This document shows positions 57,241 to 64,000 of a stretch of 64,000 nt of DNA, in pieces. Below the pieces are notes generated by a model, which made no database searches, was not told the origin of the DNA, and saw nothing but the letters and a program-made list of their open reading frames with translations. The position numbers and the translations under genes are program-made. This stretch comes from Epiperipatus broadwayi. Taxonomy: Eukaryota > Onychophora > Udeonychophora > Euonychophora > Peripatidae. The stretch lies in contig JAQFVV010012537.1 in the NCBI GenBank assembly GCA_028023455.1, positions 1,056,001 through 1,120,000 on the forward strand, in the 5' to 3' direction. Every line of letters begins with the position of its first letter. Position 1 is the stretch's first letter.

Positions 57241-58857
57241 GGGTGTGTGTGTGTGCATAATTTTATTTTATTTAAAAAAAATAAAATATGTAAAAGATAA
57301 GAAATGAAACAAATGTTATTTATGGAATACTTTTATCATATGTATTGTGTAAAGTTATTTTTAAAACTTTCTAACGAAATATTAAGCTAAAAAAACGTAA
57401 TAAAAGGTTTTCTTTGTGAAAAGAAATAAGAACACAAAAAGAAGCCAGACCTGAGACAACATCCTGGACTAGTGAGATCACACAGGATAAGAGTAAAATT
57501 TATCAAACATTCTGAGGAGTTGTGGGAAGTATTGCAAGGGAAAAAGGAGAGAGAACTTTCTAGGAAAAAAAGTATAAATAGAAAAGTCATGAGTCCAAAA
57601 GAAGTTTTTATGTGGATCTTTTAATTGCTGTATATTAATTGTCGATGTAATTGACTTATATTGGAAGAAATATATATGCCAGCTAACATGAGTATGTTGG
57701 TGTAAAGTCCTGTGTTGGAATTTTATCCCACTGCTTCTTGAAAAAAACAAAAGATGCTATATGATCATGTCACTGTTTGAAGCTAAAATCCATATCCATA
57801 CACATTTGTCTCGTCAAGTATTCTGATCATTGTTTCATCAGAAGATTCAAAAGCAAAGACATTCTTTCTGGACAGTCTCTATGGCCATAGTGTTTACTAA
57901 GTAAGCTTACTTTCTTCGTGAATATGAATGATTTAATTTCTCAAGGTACACAAAGATAATATATAAATTATTTCAATTTTATAATCATGTGAATTATCAA
58001 TCTTATATTTATAGTTTGTAATTTTTTGTATTAAGTCATATAAACAATATTAAAGATAAAATATTGTAATGATCTGCCAGACACGAAGGAACACATCTCA
58101 CTATGGTCAGACTGAGGTCTTCACGTAGGATGCTGTGATTGATGCAATGAAGTTCATAAACAATTATTATATCTACCTCTAATGGGCTAACTCTAAGTTT
58201 ACACATTATACTCAGATACAATTTAGGCTAGTTCATTCATGCCTCACTCCTCTTTTGGATTCCATTACACCTCAGTATTCAAACTTGGGGAAAATGTTGC
58301 CTTTGGCTTTCTTCATGGGTGAATTTACTCTAGATAGCAACTACCACACTCCTATATAGGTTCCAATTGAGTGACAGCTGGTGGCATTGTTTCTCTGTTA
58401 AAAACACCAAAATATGCCATTTCCACAATCCAGTATTTCTGTGCTTTTGCAGAGAAACTTATGGCCTATAGAACATTACTGTTCATATTAGCTGCTGCAG
58501 ATGTATATGGCATTGCACACCAATATTATGAGCCCTGCTAATATGGTTTGCAATACTATGCAAATATGAAGATTTAAGAGATCGCTATCATAAGATGTGA
58601 GGGTGGAGGGAATTCAAGTGGCCATAACTGTTGTAATATGCATTCTAATTAAAGATCTTATCCCATACCTGATGCACTATTTAATCCTAATAATTGTAAG
58701 ACCATTACCATGCTTCTTCACAAATTTTGGAAGGTGGGAAAAATTGCAAAAGCTATGGCCAAGCACCTTTTCCCAGAACTCACATGAATGCCCACGTAAA
58801 TTACAAGACAGATTAAATGTCTGAAGGTGCATGTTTTGAAGTCATTAACTTTGTTTA
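57241..58857. other. No gene recognised; possible decayed coding debris
   Basis: A short (GT)n at 57241 is followed by sequence of mixed composition (57380-58820). Fragments can be read on the plus strand, but stops are frequent and no motif is familiar. It could be a degraded transposon. Confidence 0.4.
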
Positions 58858-59290
58858 ATCAGTGATGACAAATTATTTGTCAACCCCCCTCTCCAACATT
58901 AAAATAAGATTATAATTGTTGACTTTTACAACTTTGGTTTGTTTGTTTGTTTGTTTGTTTTTTAAAAATATGGCGACTTTTTTTTTTTTGTTTGGCTATA
59001 CAGCGATTTTTGTTTCGGCTTTATTTATATACCGCTGATATACTAAAACTTTTATTTTTAAAACCAATATTTATTAACCTTTTTTTTTTAAAAAAAAAAA
59101 CAAAAACCAAAAATAAGATCTTTTGTCTCAGTGATGAAAAATTATTTCTCCCCATCTCCCCCCCCCAAAAAAAGATTAAATTAAGATCAAAATTTTTCAC
59201 TTTTTCAACTTTGGTTTTCTTTTTTAAAAGTTTTTCAAATATGGTGGCGACTATACAGCGATTTATGTTTCAGCTTGATTTGTATTAGGC
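58858..59290. repeat. Diverged tandem repeat, about 265-bp period
   Basis: AGTGATGACAAATTATTTGTC...CAACTTTGGTTTG...GCGATTTTTGTTTCGGC (58860-59022) reappears as AGTGATGAAAAATTATTTCTC...CAACTTTGGTTTTC...GCGATTTATGTTTCAGC (59127-59275). A (TTTG)n stretch lies in the first copy. Confidence 0.85.
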
Positions 59291-59608
59291 AATGTTTTTA
59301 ATTTTGCCATTTTTGAAAATGTACAAAAATTTCAAACAAATCTTGTATCGTAAATTATTTACAAGAATATCAAAATATTGATAAAAAAAAGTTGTATCAA
59401 ATGTCAAAATATGAGTAAAAAAGTTGTATCAAATGTTGAAATGTTTTTTAAAAAGGCGGAGAAAATGTAAAAATATTTTAAAAGTCAGACAAATTAGGCA
59501 AAAAAAAATATTTTAATAAAAGTTGGAGAAAATGTAAAAATAAATTAATTAAAAATAGTCGCGGCCAGATCGATATAATTGTGTGTTTTTAGCAGAGAAA
59601 CAATGCCA

Positions 59609-60195
59609 CTAAGCGGCTAGCCTAGCATAATGATTAGTACCAACCTTGTTCTTTAACTTATAACAACTAAAATCCTTTGGCGCATTCAAAACATTTATGA
59701 TTGGGTTTAAATCTGGGTCTTCAAATTGTAATTGGGACAGATTTTCTAAATCGTTCTCTACATCATTATCAGTCATTAAATTGGCACTTGTTATGTAGGC
59801 ATTCTCTACTGACAAATGATTCTGTTCTAACCTACATGGATTTTGACTAAGCACATTAGCCACAACATTCTCAGATCCTTTTGTGTAATTGAATTCTTGT
59901 AATAGCAAACTCCATCTGACTAGGTGATTAAGAAATTCTAAACTTTTGTGGTCTGTGATTACTATCACCTCTGATCCGAGGAGCCATCAAAACTTTTGAA
60001 AGGCCCACCCTATGGATAGTGCTTCCTTCTCAGTGTCCATGTAATTCATTTCTGAACACTTCAGGAACTAGTTGATAAAATAGAGGACTCCAGGCTGACT
60101 GTACTCCTGCATTTGGGATAATGTTACTCCCAATCAGTAACTACTACTGTCTGTTTGGACAATGAATGGTTTATTAAAGTAAGGGAAGGCCATTT
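59609..60195 (-). pseudogene. Element C RNase H
   Basis: From 60195 downward: PFIVQTDSSSY (first Asp), MNYMDTEKEALSIGWAFQKF (Glu), VIVITDHKSLEFL (second Asp) and RWSLLLQEFNYTKGSENVVA, with the three catalytic acids of Ty3 RNase H present. Stops interrupt it near 60135, 60075 and 59985. Only the C-terminal 120 codons (59968-59609) are continuous; they include a linker to integrase (PNPIINVL-type acidic region) and stop at 59609, where the homology ends. Confidence 0.88.
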
Positions 60196-60199
60196 GCTC

Positions 60200-60978
60200 T
60201 AAAAATCCAATTTTTAATATTTGCAAATGCCTTGTCCTGTTCCTCTGTCCAGTTCCATTGCCCATCTTTCATAATTAGTTTAAACAGTTCCATTTGGTCC
60301 GAGAACTTCTGGTAGAAATGATTGTAAAAATTGCATAGGCCTAAAATAATCTAATTTGCTTTCTGTTAGTGGGCTTAGGAAAGTTTTGAATGGTAGTGAT
60401 CTTCTATGGATGCGGCCTTATTTCATTGCATCCACTGATATGACCTAGGAAGATTACCTGGTTGGAAATTAGCTTACTTATCAAGTTGATTTTGATACAT
60501 TTTTTGTAGCACTCTTCAAAAAATATAGCAAGGTCTAGAAGATGTTCTTCACTTGTGGTAAATGCAATTTATTAGATCATCCACATAAATAGTTGCCATT
60601 TGTTTAACTCAAGAGATAGGGTTTTGTCTATTTATCAGACCAGCACCATTATTGATGAATCCAAAAGGCATCCTATTAAACTGGTATGTAAAACCCTTAT
60701 ATCAGAAGACAGGGTATTTGTGATCTTCTGGATGGAGTTCAATATGCCAATAGCTGGATATTAAATCGAAAATAAAAAACAACCTTTCCAAATCTCACAA
60801 ATAATTTGTGTATGGGTGGTAGAATGTTCCTGTCACAGACAGTAATTTTGTTTAGTTGCCCAGCATCCAAACAAAATCTCATCGACCCGTCTTTTTTCTT
60901 CACAATTACAACTGGATTACAGTAAGGTGAAGAGCATTTGGAAATGGTCCATAAAAATGTATTGTCATCATCTCCCAA
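60200..60978 (-). pseudogene. Element C reverse transcriptase
   Basis: The minus strand gives CNPVVIVKKKDGSMRFCLD and QLNKITVCDRNILPPI at the start. Y-V-D-D is intact at 60576-60587 (ATIYVDDLINCIYH), followed by LGHISVDAMK-like sequence near 60430 and KDGQWNWTEEQDKAFANIKN near 60250, the RT-RNase H connection. Frameshifts and stops separate the blocks. The first catalytic Asp lies in a decayed stretch near 60770 (FYFRFNIQLLAY, where a D-L-x-x-A-Y block is normal). Non-functional. Confidence 0.88.
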
Positions 60979-61610
60979 GGTTTTGATGGTATCACAGAGT
61001 CCATAGGAGTTGCATAACTTCTATTTTCAGGTTTCATATTTATCAAGTATCGCCATGATTTTGTGTATGCATGTCTGGCCAGTAAAACCACTTCCAGAGC
61101 AAATGCTCAAATTTTTAGGTTACCGTAATGGCTATATAGTTGATGAACATGGCTCACACATCCTCTTTCATCTGGTGAGGAATGATGAGCTTCCACTCTT
61201 CTCAGTTGTTTCATATTTTGTACTGCAATATCCCATGGCATATTTGATACTGTGCTCCCTTATTACCTACCCACAATATATTTACTGCATTACCCCCTGT
61301 CCAACCAATTTGATCACAAGTTTCAATTGCTCATCTTCATGTTGATCATAATCTAAATGTTCCAATTCTTTCTCCCTTTCAAATCAAAACTGGGGTGTAC
61401 AGATTCTCACCCCCCTAAATGGCAGGGCTGTGTCAGGATTTCAGCTCAGAATATCAGCAATGATGTTCTCAGACCCTTTACAGTAATGCACTACATAGTT
61501 GTATTCTTGAGGTACAGACTCCAGTGGACCAATCGACTGTTTGTCAAGTAGCTACAATTGAGAAATTCCAAACTTTTGTGATTAGTCACTTCGATCACCT
61601 TTGATCCTAG
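60935..61610 (-). pseudogene. Second RNase H end joined to integrase start
   Basis: At the top the strand reads VIEVTNHKSLEFLN (Asp of TDH replaced by Asn), HWSLYLK and EYNYVVHYCKGSENIIADIL: the same RNase H end as at 59609-59968 but from a different copy. Further down come RRVEAHHSSPDERGC, QLYSHYGNLKI (the zinc-domain H...H.G...K pattern) and KPWEMMTIHFYGPFPNA, the start of the integrase core with His in place of its first Asp. The text then turns abruptly into the RT start of another copy at about 60935. This overlap marks a recombination junction. Confidence 0.82.
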
Positions 61611-61649
61611 CAGGAGTGGCTCAAACGATATGACCAACTGACTACAACT

Positions 61650-62420
61650 ACTGTCTACTCTTAATCTTTGCTTTTACTAGCCACTGGCTTAGGTGAAAAT
61701 GGCCTGTATCCCCTACCCTTTCTGTATTTCTTTCCTTGGTTGTTGAACCTGCTTCCTGTGTGCTGGATATCCATTTCTGGACTTCCAACTTCTAGGCCTT
61801 GCCTTCCTATGGCCCTGAGTTTGTTCAAACCTATCTTCACTCCAATTCAGAAAGTTGATGCCTATATTTTCCTGAGCTTTGTCTACTGGTTTACCTTGCT
61901 GGCTCATATCAATAGCATTTAATAATTCAGCTATATGTTCCATCAAATTCATGTTTGCTGTGAGCAGCATTTGCTCAATCCAAAATGGTGTTATGATGGA
62001 TGATTCTAATAATCTGTCCCTCTGATGTGTGATAGGCATTTAATGTCCTCAGCTTGGCCACTTGCCTTCTAAAAAACTTCAAATAGTTCTCATTCCCACC
62101 CATTTTATATTTTACTTGTATGATCTGGTACAAAATCATTTCTTGGCACTCTTTGCTCCAAAAATTTCATAACAGTGCATCCTTATATTCATCAAACATT
62201 CTATGTGGTGAAATAATGACTCCCACAATGTGTGCACATCTCCCTGAAGATGATTGCATGCAATGGTCAACCGAATTGCTTCATCCATCTGATTTATATG
62301 AAAATATTTTTCCAAGCTACTTAGGTGTTCTACAGGAGCCTCTCCAGTTTGTTCTTCAAATATTATCTTTAAAAGTTGGTTCCTGTCTACTCTTCTTTTT
62401 GGCCATCTTTGCTTTTCCAT
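61650..62420 (-). pseudogene. Element C Gag, homologous to the Gag-only element
   Basis: The first piece (62420-62136) reads LLKIIFEEQTGEAPVEHL, SLEKYFHINQMDEAIRL, ACNHLQGDVHTLWESLF. After a frameshift near 62140 come WSKECQEMILYQI and FFRRQVAKLRTL. The last piece (62039-61713) ends with LLNAIDMSQ and a basic, R/K/Q-rich tail. Each block lines up with the Gag at 44265-45347 (GESPMEHL, SLERYF, ACSHLQG, WSEELQEDVLHRI, FFCRQVAKLRMM, LLSALDTTR). Like that protein it has no CCHC knuckle. It would form the particle shell. Frame breaks make it inactive. Confidence 0.88.
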
Positions 62421-62921
62421 CCTCTCTTATTTGTGTTCCTCTCACTTCTTGTTATATTCAAATCACCCTCACTTATGTCACTATCTCTCTCGTGTTGTCT
62501 CTCTAGTTTCTGAATTCTTGCAAATTATTTCTTTCCTCAAATTCTCTATTCTTTGAGACATCTCTCCCATCTGTCTTGCCATATATCTTCTTATAATGTG
62601 ACATGGTACCTTAGCTATCTATCTCTTCTTTCACATTCTGCATAAATTCTTCCATTATTTCTCTTAATCTCCATTTTATCCTCTAGGTTTTACTGTACTT
62701 TGCTGTATGCTGTCTGCCTCTATACTACTCTCAAAGTTTTTCATGCTGCTTCTCTCCCATTTCCTTTTCATTCTTGGGTTCATTCATTTCACATCTTTTG
62801 CTGCTCCATTTTCTTAGAGCACAACCTTGTCCACATGAATAGATACACTATTTATCAGTATACTTAGCTCATGTTCTTATTTTACATGACCAAATTACAA
62901 CTATTGCTTTCAAAATTATAA
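62421..62921. other. Junction region between inverted halves of element C
   Basis: Minus strand: probably the 5' end of gag or the leader. It is rich in A/G on that strand, with EEM/KKEM-type codons, similar in flavour to the coiled-coil start of the Gag-only element. No clear domain. The inversion point lies in 62820-62920. Confidence 0.4.
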
Positions 62922-63677
62922 TTGTTTCTACTAACCAAACTGTTTATACTAACCAAACTGTTTATTTCAAAGTATATATCAATGTATTCAATCGTGCAGG
63001 CCAACACAAGAAATGTCATGAAGATGTTAGAAAGTAGACATTTCCCTGAGGTTGGAAAGTCAAAAATCATTTTTTCTGACCATGGTACTCCATTTATATC
63101 AGGCAAGTGGCATAGATGAACCCAGAGACAAGAAATTAAGCATATATTTACATCAATATAGAACCCTCAATCGAACCCTTGTGAAAGGGTGATGCAGAAA
63201 ATTAGGGTGTTTATTTAGTACATATCTCAATACAAATCACAGGGGTTGGGTCAAACACATGCAGATCATGAATTATATAAATTGGATCATAAATGAGTTT
63301 GACTGGTTTTGCTCCTCTGTGTTTGCATTTCAGTCAGCACTTTCAAAGACTAAATTAAACCCTTTTACCAGAGATGGAAAAACCTCCCATTGATCAAGAA
63401 GCTGATTATACCTGGGCATCTCAGATCCTACATAGAATGAGCCAAAGAAGTAAGTAAAAGGCCAATGATAATCCCCATAAGCTTAAATTAGAAGACCGAA
63501 TCATGGTCAGGACCACATATGAGTGATCCAGGAAAGTTCATATTTAAGATGTTTTGCAATTTATATGAAGATCCTTTTTCAATCATCCTCCATCAGGAAA
63601 ATAACACTGTTTAGATAGATATTGGACTAGAAATCAAAGGATCTTATAACTCCCAGTCACCAAAACCTGCACTATAA
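62922..63677 (+). pseudogene. Element C integrase core end and C-terminal domain
   Basis: The plus strand encodes SIVQANTRNVMKMLE, then KIIFSDHGTPFISGKWHR, with the second catalytic Asp of the integrase core in the S-D-H-G-T-P-F motif. After a stop come YRTLNRTLVKG and a decayed stretch. Near 63535-63677 follows KFIFKMFCNLYEDPFSIIL and QENNTV...KGSYNSQSPKPAL, which is the C-terminal small-barrel domain pattern ('LYEGPF.I', 'NTV.L'). Stops at 63117 and later break it. It is oriented opposite to the other element C fragments and in line with the LTR at 63827, so it is the true 3' end of a plus-strand copy. Confidence 0.85.
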
Positions 63678-63810
63678 TGCAGAGACAAATAAAAAGGAAT
63701 ACTATAAAATGAATATTCATCATTTAAAAAACGAAAAAGAAAATATCATATAATTTTTTTTGGCTTAAATTTGAGCCATCCAAACATGTAGATCATGCTT
63801 AAAGGCTTCC

Positions 63811-63826
63811 AAATGGGAGGGGGTAT
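63811..63826 (+). promoter_or_regulatory. Polypurine tract of element C
   Basis: AAATGGGAGGGGGTAT precedes the LTR start directly, giving the right border of the internal region. Confidence 0.75.
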
Positions 63827-64000
63827 TGTAACAGGAACCAGGTTTGAACCCTGTTAGAAGTTGAAGGGATTCTTGAAGGGATTCTAGATAGCCACACATA
63901 TATGCAGATATGATAGTCAAATGTATATATTTGATTGAGTCAAAATGACTAAATAAATTAACAAGATAGACTCAGGGGGGCATGTGCTCATTTGTTTTAA
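63827..64000 (+). repeat. 3' LTR of element C, cut by the window edge
   Basis: Starts TGTAACAGG and contains a GGTTTGAACC core that folds with the first bases (TGTTA facing TAACA). It matches the third unit of the array at 57026 (CCACACATATATGCA, CATTTGTTTTAA). A short duplication of GGGATTCTTGAAGGGATTCT is specific to this copy. Confidence 0.88.

Larger units (their letters stand above)
59609..62420 (-). mobile_element. Ty3 element C, scrambled minus-strand fragments
   Basis: From high to low coordinates the order is gag, RNase H end plus integrase start, RT, RNase H. The RNase H end therefore occurs twice and integrase precedes RT, which cannot come from one intact element. At least two copies have been joined, with a junction near 60935 inside what should be the integrase core. 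Next to it, in the opposite orientation, lie the integrase end and 3' LTR at 62922-64000. Confidence 0.8.

Noticed and set aside
57380-58820. Degraded transposase
   Set aside because: Fragments on the plus strand looked protein-like, but no catalytic motif could be aligned; left as unassigned debris.

Overview
The window is strongly AT-rich metazoan nuclear DNA, almost certainly from an invertebrate. The evidence is two spliced exons of a large extracellular-matrix gene with GT/AG introns, animal-type RTE and Ty3/mag-like retrotransposons, and very long introns full of repeats. The phylum cannot be fixed from the sequence alone; arthropod, cnidarian and mollusc all remain possible. No bacterial-style operon, CRISPR array or intact host RNA gene was seen.

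Host gene. Two 126-bp exons on the minus strand (23434-23559, then 9110-9235) each encode exactly one calcium-binding EGF domain of fibrillin type. Both are flanked by phase-1 introns and join in frame. Their order matches two consecutive cbEGF domains of vertebrate fibrillin. The intron between them is 14.2 kb; the downstream intron fills at least 1-9109 and the upstream one at least 23560-64000. Everything else in the window therefore appears to lie inside fibrillin introns.

Layout. 1-495: 87/64-bp minisatellite. About 1261-4440: a nearly full-length, decayed RTE-type LINE (plus strand). 7.9-8.6 kb: pyrimidine-rich block, then a large palindrome. 9451-14649: a Ty3/mag-like LTR retrotransposon (minus strand) with both LTRs and a 5-bp target duplication, but dead catalytic residues. 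15.0-19.4 kb: a second, internally deleted mag-like element with rearranged LTRs and a nested short insertion. 21.77 kb: a tRNA-Gly-derived retroposon. 25.0-26.7 kb: a C-rich LINE reverse-transcriptase pseudogene. 26.9-27.4 kb: a solo LTR with a TATA box. 29.2-30.0 kb: a repeat cluster around a 2 x 90-bp palindrome. 33.8-34.7 kb: a 5'-truncated RTE copy almost identical to the first. 37.7-38.7 kb: a TA-flanked Tigger/pogo-like non-autonomous DNA transposon. 40.9-48.0 kb: an LTR retrotransposon encoding Gag but no recognisable Pol. 52.6-53.0 kb: C-terminal fragment of another LINE. 56.0-57.2 kb: tandem LTRs. 59.6-64 kb: a scrambled Ty3 element whose Gag is homologous to that of the Gag-only element, ending in a 3' LTR cut by the window edge.

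How the parts may interact. The most interesting pair is the Gag-only element (40.9-48.0 kb) and the Pol-bearing relative (59.6-64 kb): the Gags align over most of their length, so the first may be a non-autonomous element that used enzymes of the second family. Several LTR families here start with an imperfect hairpin, some around a GGTTYGAACC core, and abut (AT)n tracts. No clearly new functional system was found; the novelty is in repeat structure.
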